Assembly: GCF_022749515.1 (NCBI RefSeq)
Contig: NZ_CP094242.1
Coordinates: forward strand, 868,001 to 932,000
Direction of reading: 5' to 3'
DNA: 64,000 nucleotides
Source of the DNA: Morococcus cerebrosus
Lineage (GTDB): Bacteria; Pseudomonadota; Gammaproteobacteria; Burkholderiales; Neisseriaceae
Shown here piece after piece: positions 44,919 to 53,110 of this stretch (positions within the stretch are counted from its first letter, which is position 1; the number at the start of each line of letters is the position of its first letter). The position numbers and the translations under genes are program-made. The notes beneath the pieces were generated by a model. It ran no database searches and was not told where the DNA came from. It saw only the letters and a program-made list of their open reading frames with translations.

Positions 44919-47423
44919 GTGAATTTCGACTATATAGCCCACGCTCGCCAGGACTCATCAAAAAATTGGCATTCCCATCCCCTGCAAAAACATCTACAAA
45001 AAGTCGCCCAACTCGCCAAGCGTTTTGCAGGGCGTTATGGAGAGTTGTTTGCCGAATATGCGGGGCTTTTGCACGATTTGGGGAAATTTCAGGAAGCTTT
45101 TCAGAAATATATCCGTAATGCATCCGGCTTTGAAAAAGAAAATGCCCATTTGGAAGATGTCGAATCTACCAAGTTGCGCAAAATTCCGCATTCCACTGCC
45201 GGTGCCAAATATGCAGTAGAGCACCTTAATCCGTTTTTTGGGCATTTGCTGGCGTATCTGATTGCCGGGCATCATGCTGGGCTGGCAGATTGGTATGACA
45301 AAGGCAGTCTGAAAAACCGTCTGCAACAGGCGGATGACGAGTTGGTGGCATCTTTGTCGGGTTTGGTGGAAAGCAGTTTGTCCGAAGATTTTTTCCGGTT
45401 ATCAGATGATGATCTGAAGCGGGATTTTTTTGCATTTTGGAAAGAAGGAGCAAAGCTGGAAGAATTGCATATTTGGCTGCGTTTTCTCTTTTCCTGTTTG
45501 GTGGATGCCGATTTTTTGGATACCGAAGCCTTTATGAACGGCTATGCCGATGCGGATACTGCGCAGGCTGCCGGATTGCGGCCAAAATTTCCCAGTTTGG
45601 ATGAGTTGCACCGACGATATGAGCAATATATGGCGCAACTTCATGAGAAATCAGATAAAGATTCATTCTTAAACCAAGAACGCCATGCCATTTTGCAGCA
45701 ATCTTTTTCTGCCGCAGAAACCGACCGCACTTTGTTTTCTTTAACCGTGCCGACCGGTGGCGGTAAAACTTTGGCGAGCTTGGGGTTCGCTTTGAAGCAC
45801 GCGCTGAAATTCGGCAAAAAACGTATTATCTATGCTATTCCTTTCACCAGTATTATCGAGCAGAACGCCGATGTTTTCCGCAAAGCATTGGGCGATGACG
45901 TGGTATTGGAACACCACAGCAATTTGGAAGTGAAAGAAGACAAGGAAACTGCGAAAACCCGCCTTGCCACGGAAAATTGGGACGCGCCGCTGATTGTTAC
46001 CACCAACGTGCAACTGTTTGAAAGCCTGTTTGCGGCGAAAACCAGCCGCTGCCGCAAGATTCACAATATTGCCGATAGCGTGGTGATTTTGGATGAGGCC
46101 CAGCAGCTTCCGCGCGATTTCCAAAAGCCGATTACCGACATGATGCGGGTGCTGGCGCACGATTACGGCGTTACCTTTGTGTTGTGCACGGCGACTCAGC
46201 CCGAACTTGGCAAAAATATCGACGCATTCGGGCGCACTATTTTGGAAGGCCTACCGGACGTGCGCGAGATTGTGGCGGATAAAATTGCCTTATCGGAAAA
46301 ACTGCGCCGCGTCCGCATCAAAATGCCGCCGCCAAACGACGAAACACAAAGCTGGCAGGAAATTGCCGATGAAATTGCTGTCCGTCCGTGCGTTTTGGCA
46401 GTAGTCAATACGCGAAAGCACGCCCAAAAACTCTTTGCTGCCCTGCCTTCTGACGGCATCAAACTGCATTTGTCCGCCAATATGTGCGCCACACACCGTA
46501 GCGAAGTGATTGCGTTGGTTCGCCGATATTTGGCACTGTATCGCGCAGGCAGCCTGCACAAGCCCTTGTGGCTGGTCAGCACGCAGTTGATTGAAGCCGG
46601 CGTAGATTTGGATTTCCCTTGCGTGTATCGGGCGATGGCAGGGCTGGACAGCATTGCCCAAGCGGCGGGGCGGTGCAACCGCGAAGGCAAACTGCCACAG
46701 TTGGGCGAAGTGGTCGTGTTCCGTGCCGAAGAAGGCGCGCCCAGCGGCAGCCTGAAACAGGGGCAGGACATTACCGAAGAGATGCTGAAAGCAGGGCTGC
46801 TTAACGACCCACTTTCCCCGTCGGCATTTGCCGCATATTTTCGCCGGTTTAACGGCAAAGGCGATGTGGACAAACACGACATTACAAGACTTTTAACGGC
46901 AGAATCATCAAATGAAAATCCGCTGGCAATTAAATTCTGCACCGCTGCCGAACGTTTCCGCCTGATTGATAACCAAGGCGTGACACTCGTTGTGCCGTTT
47001 ATCCCATTGGCTCATTGGGAAGAAGGCGGCATTCCGCAAATTATCAAAGCAAACGAGTTGGACGATTTTTTCAGACGACATTTGGACGGCGTGGAAGTTT
47101 CAGAATGGCAGGATGTTTTAGACAAACAACACTTTCCTCAGCCAGCCGACAATTCCTTTGGGCAAACTGACTGCCCGCCGCTGCCTGAGCCGTTTGAAAG
47201 TTGGTTCAAATTTTTAGAAAACGATCCACTCAAACACAAATGGGTTTACCGCAAATTACAACGCTACACGATTACCGTGTATGAACACGAACTGAAAAAG
47301 TTGCCTGAACATGCCGTTTTTTCCAGAGCGGGGTTGCTGGTGTTAGATAAGGGCTATTACAAAGCCGTGCTTGGCGCGAATTTTGATGATATGGCTTGGC
47401 TGCCTGAAAATTCGGTTTTATGA
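44919..47423 (+). CDS. cas3: CRISPR-associated helicase/nuclease Cas3 (type I-C)
   Basis: 834 residues starting at GTG behind GGAGA. The HD nuclease domain comes first (HSH at 18-20, LLHDLGK with H52/D53, then AGHHAGLADWYD). The helicase follows: Walker A VPTGGGKTLASLGF (~280), DEAQ box VVILDEAQQLPRDFQ (~392), FVLCTATQP, and motif VI AQAAGRCNREG. It is recruited by target-bound Cascade to unwind and degrade DNA. It is separated from cas5c by 232 bp that hold a terminator, a pseudo-repeat and a new promoter, so it appears to be expressed apart from the Cascade genes. Confidence 0.97.
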   Translation: MNFDYIAHARQDSSKNWHSHPLQKHLQKVAQLAKRFAGRYGELFAEYAGLLHDLGKFQEAFQKYIRNASGFEKENAHLEDVESTKLRKIPHSTAGAKYAVEHLNPFFGHLLAYLIAGHHAGLADWYDKGSLKNRLQQADDELVASLSGLVESSLSEDFFRLSDDDLKRDFFAFWKEGAKLEELHIWLRFLFSCLVDADFLDTEAFMNGYADADTAQAAGLRPKFPSLDELHRRYEQYMAQLHEKSDKDSFLNQERHAILQQSFSAAETDRTLFSLTVPTGGGKTLASLGFALKHALKFGKKRIIYAIPFTSIIEQNADVFRKALGDDVVLEHHSNLEVKEDKETAKTRLATENWDAPLIVTTNVQLFESLFAAKTSRCRKIHNIADSVVILDEAQQLPRDFQKPITDMMRVLAHDYGVTFVLCTATQPELGKNIDAFGRTILEGLPDVREIVADKIALSEKLRRVRIKMPPPNDETQSWQEIADEIAVRPCVLAVVNTRKHAQKLFAALPSDGIKLHLSANMCATHRSEVIALVRRYLALYRAGSLHKPLWLVSTQLIEAGVDLDFPCVYRAMAGLDSIAQAAGRCNREGKLPQLGEVVVFRAEEGAPSGSLKQGQDITEEMLKAGLLNDPLSPSAFAAYFRRFNGKGDVDKHDITRLLTAESSNENPLAIKFCTAAERFRLIDNQGVTLVVPFIPLAHWEEGGIPQIIKANELDDFFRRHLDGVEVSEWQDVLDKQHFPQPADNSFGQTDCPPLPEPFESWFKFLENDPLKHKWVYRKLQRYTITVYEHELKKLPEHAVFSRAGLLVLDKGYYKAVLGANFDDMAWLPENSVL

Positions 47424-47424
47424 A

Positions 47425-47450
47425 AAATGCCCCTATTTCTAGGGGCATTT
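47425..47450. terminator. bidirectional terminator between cas3 and the pseudo-repeat
   Basis: AAATGCCCC and GGGGCATTT form the stem with an 8-nt loop and T runs on both sides. It starts 2 bp past the cas3 stop and also ends the minus-strand crRNA-like unit. Confidence 0.85.
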
Positions 47451-47506
47451 TGCCATTTTTAACATGGCATTATAGTTTCAACACACAGCCGCCCAAAAGC
47501 GACTGA
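47425..47506 (-). ncRNA. putative crRNA-like regulatory RNA: degenerate CRISPR repeat, pseudo-spacer, terminator
   Basis: On the minus strand 47506-47475 matches the array repeat at 28 of 32 positions, and its last 20 bases, including the GTGTGTTGAAAC handle, are perfect. All four differences are C-to-T; two turn stem G-C pairs into G-U, one is in the loop, one is outside, so the hairpin survives. The next bases (from 47474: TATAATGCCATGTTA and on) act as a spacer, and a strong hairpin built on ATGCCCC/GGGGCAT with TTTTT ends it at about 47425. There is only one repeat, so Cas5c would make a single 5' cut. A weak promoter (TTTCCA, 16 bp, GATTAT) can be read at 47540-47513. It resembles CreR/CreA-type RNAs that steer Cascade to cellular promoters. 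Confidence 0.75.
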
Positions 47507-47594
47507 CCGCTAATAATCCATTTAATCAATTGTATGGAAAGAGGTTTAGCGTAGGCATATTTTACAGTTTATTGAAAAAATAAGCGAATCACAC

Positions 47595-47624
47595 TTGACA
47601 TGAGTAGCATGGTAATACTAATAT
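47595..47624 (+). promoter_or_regulatory. sigma-70 promoter of the cas5c operon
   Basis: A consensus -35 TTGACA (47595-47600) and -10 TAATAT (47619-47624) are 18 bp apart. The predicted transcript start is near 47631, about 25 bp before cas5c. The -10 box lies inside the predicted pseudo-spacer target. Confidence 0.8.
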
Positions 47625-47636
47625 GGCTTTATAGAA
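47609..47636 (-). promoter_or_regulatory. predicted Cascade binding site directed by the crRNA-like RNA
   Basis: On the minus strand a TTC PAM (47636-47634) is followed by TATAAAGCCATATTA. The pseudo-spacer starts TATAATGCCATGTTA. Positions 1-5, 7-11 and 13-15 match; 6 and 12 do not, and those are the bases flipped out in Cascade-bound crRNA. Beyond position 15 the match fades, so binding without full R-loop and without Cas3 cleavage is expected. Confidence 0.72.
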
Positions 47637-47655
47637 TTATTAATGAGGAGTCGAT

Positions 47656-48300
47656 ATGAGTTTCATTTTAGAAATTAGCGGTGAGCTGGCGTGCTTTACC
47701 AGGCCTGAGCTCAAGGTGGAACGGGTTAGTTATCCCGTAATTACACCATCAGCAGCACGAAATATCCTAATGGCAATCTTGTGGAAACCCGCCATTCGAT
47801 GGCAGATACAGAAGCTCGAGATTCTCAAACCGATTCAGTGGACGAATATCCGCCGTAACGAAGTGGGAATCAAAATGAGTGAACGCAGCGGCTCGCTCTA
47901 TATTGAAGACAACCGCCAGCAGCGCGCATCCATGCTGCTGAAAGACGTTGCCTATCGCATCCACGCCGATTTTGACATGACAAGTGAAGCAGGCGAGGGC
48001 GACAACTACGTCAAATTTGCCGAAATGTTCAAACGGCGCGCAAAAAAAGGGCAGTATTTTCATCAGCCTTATTTGGGTTGCCGAGAGTTTCCCTGCCATT
48101 TCAGGCTGCTTGAAAAGGTTGAAGACGGTTTGCCGCGCGAAGACATCACCCAAGATTTCGGCTTTATGCTGTACGACATGGATTTCAGCAAATCCGACCC
48201 GCGCGATTCCAATAACGCCGAACCCATGTTTTACCAATGCAAAGCGATAAATGGCGTAATTACCGTGCCCCCAGCTAATAGCGAGGAGGTGAAACGATGA
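47656..48300 (+). CDS. cas5c: Cas5c (Cas5d), crRNA-processing subunit of type I-C Cascade
   Basis: 214 residues from MSFILEISGELACFTRPELKVERVSYPVITPSAARNIL, the typical I-C Cas5 start. In this subtype there is no Cas6; Cas5c itself cuts the repeat hairpin and stays on the 5' handle. The conserved QWTNIRRNEVG and YRIHADFDM segments lie in the RNA-binding core. The gene overlaps cas8c by 4 bp (ATGA). Promoter and ribosome site (GAGGAG) are directly upstream. Confidence 0.96.
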   Translation: MSFILEISGELACFTRPELKVERVSYPVITPSAARNILMAILWKPAIRWQIQKLEILKPIQWTNIRRNEVGIKMSERSGSLYIEDNRQQRASMLLKDVAYRIHADFDMTSEAGEGDNYVKFAEMFKRRAKKGQYFHQPYLGCREFPCHFRLLEKVEDGLPREDITQDFGFMLYDMDFSKSDPRDSNNAEPMFYQCKAINGVITVPPANSEEVKR

Positions 48301-50060
48301 TTCTGCACGCACTCACCCAATACTACCAACGCAAAGCCGAAAGCGATGGTGGTGTTGCCCCGGAAGGGTTTGAAAACAAAGAAATCCCGTTCATTATTGT
48401 TATAGACAAACAGGGTAATTTTATTCAGCTGGAAGATACCCGTGAGCTGAAAGGTAAGAAGAAAGTTGGCCGCACTTTTTTGGTGCCGAAAGGTTTAGGC
48501 AGGAGCGGTTCAAAATCCTACGAAGTAAGCAACATTTTGTGGGATCACTACGGTTATGTGCTTGCCTATGCCGGAGAAAAAGGGCAGGAGCAGGCGGATA
48601 GACAGCATGCCAGCTTTACCTCCAAAGTAAACGAATTGAAACAGGCGCTGCCCGATGATGCAGGTGTTGCCGCCGTTGCCGCCTTTTTGGCTTCTGCGGC
48701 AGAAAAAAGCAAAGCCATGCAGGCTCCAAATTGGGTGGAATGTGCCAAAGTCAAAGGCTGTAATCTCAGCTTCCGCCTAGTGGATGAAGCGGTAGATTTG
48801 GTTTGCCAGTCAAAGGCGGTTCGGGCATATGTGAGTCAAGCCAATCAGGCGCAGTCCGATAACGTCCCAAAAGGCATTTGCCTGGTAACGGGCAAGCCTG
48901 CGCCGATTGCGCGGTTGCATAACGCCGTGAAAGGCGTGAACGCCAAGCCCGCCCCGTTTACATCGGTAAATCTGTCGGCTTTTGAATCATACGGCAAAGA
49001 GCAGGGCTTTATCTTTCCCGTGGGCGAGCAAGCCATGTTCGAATATACCACCGCCTTGAACACTCTGCTTGCCGGTAAAAACCACTTTCGTATCGGCGAT
49101 GTAACGGCTGTATGTTGGAGCGCGAAACCGACTCCGTTGGAAGAGAGTCTTGCTTCGCTGATTAGCGGCGGCGGCAAAGACAATCCCGATGAGCATATCG
49201 ATGCCGTTAAAACCCTTTATAAAAGCCTGTACAACGGCCAATACCAAAAACCTGACGGCAAAGAAAAATTCTACCTTTTAGGCTTATCGCCTAATTCCGC
49301 GCGCATTGTCGTCCGCTTTTGGCATGAAACCACCGTTGCCACCTTATCAGAAGGTATTGCGGCGTGGTATGACGATTTGCAGATGGTGCGCGGCGAAAAC
49401 TCGCCGTATCCTGAATATATGCCGCTGCCGCGCCTGCTGGGAAATTTGGTGTTGGACGGCAAAATGGAAAACCTGCCGTCTGATCTAATCGCCCAAGTAA
49501 CCGATGCCGCACTTAACAACCGAGTTTTACCCGTCAGCCTGTTGCAGGCTGCTTTGCGGCGCAACAAGGCGGAACAGAAAATTACCTATGGCAGGGCAAG
49601 TCTGCTTAAAGCCTATATCAATCGCGCAATCCGCGCGGGTCGTCTGAAAAACATGAAGGAGCTAACTATGAGCTTAGATAGAAATCGCCAAGACATCGGC
49701 TACGTGCTAGGGCGGCTGTTTGCCGTGCTGGAAAAAACACAGGATGAAGCCAATCCCGGCTTAAATGCCACTATTGCCGACCGCTATTTCGGTTCGGCAA
49801 GTAGCACGCCGATTGCCGTATTCGGTACTTTGATTCGTTTGTCTAAACATCACCTGAGTAAACTGAATACGGAAAAATACAGGGGAAAACGAATTTTTTT
49901 AGAAAAACTTTTTCAAGAAATTATCGGAAAAATAGATAATTTCCCCAATCATTTGGATATTAACCATCAAGTTTTATTTGGGATCGGTTATTACCACCAA
50001 AAACAAGATTTTTTCCAATCCAACTCAACTGAAACAATTAAACAGGAGCAAACGCTATGA
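48297..50060 (+). CDS. cas8c: Cas8c (Csd1), large subunit of type I-C Cascade
   Basis: 587 residues of the Csd1 family: [37 protein letters not shown] at the N-terminus, then [37 protein letters not shown] and [18 protein letters not shown]. It recognises the PAM and helps recruit Cas3. An in-frame internal start at 49668 should also yield Cas11c. It overlaps cas5c and cas7c by 4 bp each, indicating coupled translation. Confidence 0.96.
   Translation: MILHALTQYYQRKAESDGGVAPEGFENKEIPFIIVIDKQGNFIQLEDTRELKGKKKVGRTFLVPKGLGRSGSKSYEVSNILWDHYGYVLAYAGEKGQEQADRQHASFTSKVNELKQALPDDAGVAAVAAFLASAAEKSKAMQAPNWVECAKVKGCNLSFRLVDEAVDLVCQSKAVRAYVSQANQAQSDNVPKGICLVTGKPAPIARLHNAVKGVNAKPAPFTSVNLSAFESYGKEQGFIFPVGEQAMFEYTTALNTLLAGKNHFRIGDVTAVCWSAKPTPLEESLASLISGGGKDNPDEHIDAVKTLYKSLYNGQYQKPDGKEKFYLLGLSPNSARIVVRFWHETTVATLSEGIAAWYDDLQMVRGENSPYPEYMPLPRLLGNLVLDGKMENLPSDLIAQVTDAALNNRVLPVSLLQAALRRNKAEQKITYGRASLLKAYINRAIRAGRLKNMKELTMSLDRNRQDIGYVLGRLFAVLEKTQDEANPGLNATIADRYFGSASSTPIAVFGTLIRLSKHHLSKLNTEKYRGKRIFLEKLFQEIIGKIDNFPNHLDINHQVLFGIGYYHQKQDFFQSNSTETIKQEQTL
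49668..50060 (+). CDS. cas11c: Cas11c, small subunit translated from within cas8c
   Basis: An ideal ribosome site (AAGGAGCTAACT) stands right before an in-frame ATG at codon 458 of cas8c. The product of 130 residues starts [29 protein letters not shown] and is helical. Type I-C systems are known to make the small subunit by internal initiation in cas8c; size and position fit. Confidence 0.85.
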   Translation: MSLDRNRQDIGYVLGRLFAVLEKTQDEANPGLNATIADRYFGSASSTPIAVFGTLIRLSKHHLSKLNTEKYRGKRIFLEKLFQEIIGKIDNFPNHLDINHQVLFGIGYYHQKQDFFQSNSTETIKQEQTL

Positions 50061-50908
50061 CTATTGAAAAACGCTACGACTTTGTCTTTTTATTTGATGT
50101 GCAAGACGGTAATCCTAACGGCGACCCCGACGCAGGCAACCTGCCGCGTATCGACCCACAAACCGGCGAAGGCTTGGTAACCGATGTTTGCCTGAAACGC
50201 AAAGTCCGCAACTTTATCCAAATGACCCAAAATGGCGAACATCACGACATCTTTATCCGCGAAAAAGGCATTTTGAACAACTTAATTGACGAAGCCCACG
50301 AGCAAGAAAACGTAAAAGGCAAAGAAAAAGGCGAGAAAACCGAAGCCGCCCGCCAATACATGTGCAGTCGTTATTACGACATCCGCACATTCGGCGCAGT
50401 GATGACCACCGGCAAAAATGCAGGACAAGTGCGCGGTCCCGTGCAGCTGACCTTCTCTCGTTCCATAGACCCTATCATGACCCTAGAACACAGCATTACC
50501 CGCATGGCGGTTACCAACGAAAAAGATGCCAGCGAAACCGGCGACAACCGCACTATGGGTCGCAAATTCACTGTCCCCTACGGCTTATACCGCTGCCACG
50601 GCTTCATTTCTGCCCATTTTGCCAAACAAACAGGCTTTTCCGAAAACGATTTAGAGCTGCTTTGGCAGGCACTTGTCAATATGTTCGACCACGACCATTC
50701 CGCCGCACGCGGACAAATGAATGCACGCGGGCTTTATGTGTTTGAGCACAGCGGCAGCTTGGGCGACGCACCTGCTGATAGCCTGTTCAAACGCATTCAG
50801 GTAGTCAAAAAGGGCGGAGTGGAAGTGGTAAGGAATTTTGACGACTACCTTGTCAGCGTGGACGATCAAAATCTTGGCGAAACCAAGCTGCTGCGTAAAT
50901 TAGGCTGA
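50057..50908 (+). CDS. cas7c: Cas7c (Csd2), backbone subunit of type I-C Cascade
   Basis: 283 residues. The N-terminal RRM-like strand [28 protein letters not shown] is the family signature, followed by [14 protein letters not shown] and [18 protein letters not shown]. Several copies polymerise along the crRNA spacer; each clips out every sixth base. Good ribosome site (AGGAGCAAACGCT) within the end of cas8c. Confidence 0.97.
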   Translation: MTIEKRYDFVFLFDVQDGNPNGDPDAGNLPRIDPQTGEGLVTDVCLKRKVRNFIQMTQNGEHHDIFIREKGILNNLIDEAHEQENVKGKEKGEKTEAARQYMCSRYYDIRTFGAVMTTGKNAGQVRGPVQLTFSRSIDPIMTLEHSITRMAVTNEKDASETGDNRTMGRKFTVPYGLYRCHGFISAHFAKQTGFSENDLELLWQALVNMFDHDHSAARGQMNARGLYVFEHSGSLGDAPADSLFKRIQVVKKGGVEVVRNFDDYLVSVDDQNLGETKLLRKLG

Positions 50909-50910
50909 AA

Positions 50911-51561
50911 ATGACCAAACTTTCAGTCGAAAACCCAAGGGGAATTCAGGACACGCGCCTGATTCCTCTTTCTGCCTTGCAACACTATGCCTTCTGCCCG
51001 CGCCAATGTGCGTTGATTCACAACGAGCAGGCGTGGGCGGAGAACTATTTGACCGCGCAGGGCAAGGTGCTGCATGAGCGAGTGGATTCGGGCGAGCCGG
51101 AAACGCGCAAGGGCGTGCGCTTTGAGCGGACGGTGCATGTGTCGGCGGAGAAACTGGGCATCAGCGGCGTGTTGGATTTGGTAGAAATGGAAACGAAAAC
51201 AGGTCGTCTGAAACCTGTGGAATATAAGCGAGGCAAGCCCAAACCCGACCCGATGGACGAAATTCAGCTTTGCGCCCAAGGCTTGTGCTTGGAAGAAATG
51301 ACGGGGCAAACCATCTTCGAGGGCGCGCTGTGGTATATGCAAACCCGCCATCGCGTCCCCGTCGTGTTTTCAGACGACCTGCGCGCCCAAACACTCGCCA
51401 CCATCGCCGCTGTGCGCGAACTCCTAAACAGCGGCCAAACGCCGCCGCCCGACTACGGCAAACGCTGCAAAGCCTGCTCGTTGCTGGAAATTTGTCAGCC
51501 GGAGTTGTTTGGGAAACGGGATAGGAGTGTGGGGTATGTGGAGGGGTTGTTTGGGGAGTGA
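50911..51561 (+). CDS. cas4: Cas4 (type I-C), spacer-acquisition nuclease
   Basis: 216 residues. The first Fe-S Cys is in YAFCPRQCALIHNEQAW; the RecB-like nuclease has GVLDLVEM, LKPVEYKRGKPK and DEIQLCAQGLCLEE; three more Cys lie in CKACSLLEICQPELF. It trims pre-spacers and selects the PAM with Cas1-Cas2. It starts 2 bp after cas7c. A DUS lies at codons ~97-100. Confidence 0.96.
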   Translation: MTKLSVENPRGIQDTRLIPLSALQHYAFCPRQCALIHNEQAWAENYLTAQGKVLHERVDSGEPETRKGVRFERTVHVSAEKLGISGVLDLVEMETKTGRLKPVEYKRGKPKPDPMDEIQLCAQGLCLEEMTGQTIFEGALWYMQTRHRVPVVFSDDLRAQTLATIAAVRELLNSGQTPPPDYGKRCKACSLLEICQPELFGKRDRSVGYVEGLFGE

Positions 51562-51628
51562 ATCTTTTACTTTTATTAGTCTAATGACGAGATTACATAT
51601 TATTTGAGTTTTAGAAAATGAGGAACAT

Positions 51629-53077
51629 ATGTCTATTAAAATAGATAAATTTAATAATGAAATTATACCGTTATGGAATGAGGTTCAGAACGTTGTTAAT
51701 GGAATTAATGAAACACTTGTATCTGAATCATATATAGAAAATTTTGCTTATCTAAAAAAAATAACTGCTTTTTTGTCAGAAGCAATGTTTTGTATTGATG
51801 CAGATTATTTGCCTACGAGTTTGTTAAGTAATGTTAAAGCCTATTTAAATGAACTAAAAAATAATCTAAATTACAGCCAAAATTATTCAAACTCATATGT
51901 TCAAAATATAGAAAATAATTTAGATAATTTGTTGCAAATAGTATTCCCTTTTGTTCTACATAAAGGAAAAGCGATTAAAGGGCTGAGAGTAGGTTTGAAT
52001 GAATATTCAAAAACTATAAATGAACATGTGGAAAATGGATTTTCAGAAATAAAACTAACTCAAGAAAATGCAATTAAAATTAAATCTGAATTAGAGAATG
52101 AGTTAGATGAGTTTCAGAGAGTTAGAACTGAAATAGAAGAATATAGGGATTCAATATTTTCTAAGGATGGTATAAAAGATAATGTTGAAAAATTATTGAG
52201 TGATTCAGAGTCAAAATTATCTGAGATAGATGAGCTTCATAATTCAATTTATGAAGAAGATGGATTAAAACAAAAAATTGATGAGTTCTATTCAAATATT
52301 TCTGATAAAAATAAAGAAATTAATGAATTGAAAGAGGATAGTTCAACTACTTTGCAAGGGCTATCGAATTTTTACGATAAAATTTTTGGCAAAGATGATG
52401 GGAATGGAAAGAAAGCAGGTGGTTTAAAGCAAGAAATTGACCAAAGAAGAAGTGATTTAGATGAGTTCAAACAGAAACAAGAAGAGAGATATAATGAGCT
52501 TAATAAACAAATAGAAAATTTACTTCCGGGCGCAACTTCTGCTGGGTTATCTAGTGCGTATAGTGAAATGAGAAATAAATTTAGTAAAAATGCAGGATGG
52601 TATGGGTGGGCATTCTATTTCTCATTGTTCGTTTTGTTTATTACTGTTTTGTGTATAAAAGATGTAATGTTAGTAAGAGATATTCCTTTAGATAAAGGAA
52701 TTTGGATTAGTCTTCTTGTACTATTAGGAAATTTTGCCGTGAAAATGCCGTTTATAATTCCGGCATTATGGCTAGTAATATTCATATCAAGAAGACGAAG
52801 TGAGGCAGAAAGATTGTCACAAGAGTATGTGCATAAAGAGGTTTTAGCTAAGTCATATGATAGCTATAAACAGCAAATTGAGAAACTATCTAAAAAAGAA
52901 CAAGAAGAGTTATTGCCTGTGCTAATGGAAGGTATGATTAAGGCTATTTCCTTAAATCCAGCAGAAACATTAGATAAAAAACATCAAAGTGATAGTCCTA
53001 TTTCAGAAGTTTTAAAAGATAAGAACTTTATAGATTCTATTGTGGATAAAATAAAAGGTTCTTCTTCCAAATCCTAA
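51629..53077 (+). CDS. coiled-coil membrane protein inserted between cas4 and cas1
   Basis: 482 residues, much more AT-rich than the cas genes. Residues ~1-130 are helical; ~135-310 is a long heptad-type coiled coil with internal repeats (EEYRDSIFSKDGIKDNVEKLL, HNSIYEEDGLKQKIDEFY, SNFYDKIFGKDDGNGKKAG in turn). Two membrane segments follow (WAFYFSLFVLFITVLCI, ~335; IPALWLVIFISRRRSEAERLS, ~390), then an acidic tail. GAGGA before ATG is a good ribosome site. No family is recognised. Same strand, snug fit (67 bp after cas4, 33 bp before cas1) and foreign composition suggest a captured accessory gene, perhaps a membrane-acting defence effector. Confidence 0.7.
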   Translation: MSIKIDKFNNEIIPLWNEVQNVVNGINETLVSESYIENFAYLKKITAFLSEAMFCIDADYLPTSLLSNVKAYLNELKNNLNYSQNYSNSYVQNIENNLDNLLQIVFPFVLHKGKAIKGLRVGLNEYSKTINEHVENGFSEIKLTQENAIKIKSELENELDEFQRVRTEIEEYRDSIFSKDGIKDNVEKLLSDSESKLSEIDELHNSIYEEDGLKQKIDEFYSNISDKNKEINELKEDSSTTLQGLSNFYDKIFGKDDGNGKKAGGLKQEIDQRRSDLDEFKQKQEERYNELNKQIENLLPGATSAGLSSAYSEMRNKFSKNAGWYGWAFYFSLFVLFITVLCIKDVMLVRDIPLDKGIWISLLVLLGNFAVKMPFIIPALWLVIFISRRRSEAERLSQEYVHKEVLAKSYDSYKQQIEKLSKKEQEELLPVLMEGMIKAISLNPAETLDKKHQSDSPISEVLKDKNFIDSIVDKIKGSSSKS

Positions 53078-53110
53078 TAAAGTACGGACAAACCCCAAGG
53101 AGTTTTTCCC

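Noticed and set aside
47475..47506. Pseudo-repeat as a mere relic of an old CRISPR array
   Set aside because: A decayed array would not be expected to keep hairpin, handle, a terminator at spacer distance and a PAM-linked match to the adjacent promoter. It remains the null hypothesis to test.
47424..47655. A toxin gene of a CreTA pair in the cas3-cas5c gap
   Set aside because: I looked for a second small transcription unit with its own ORF and saw none; the target site is the cas promoter itself.
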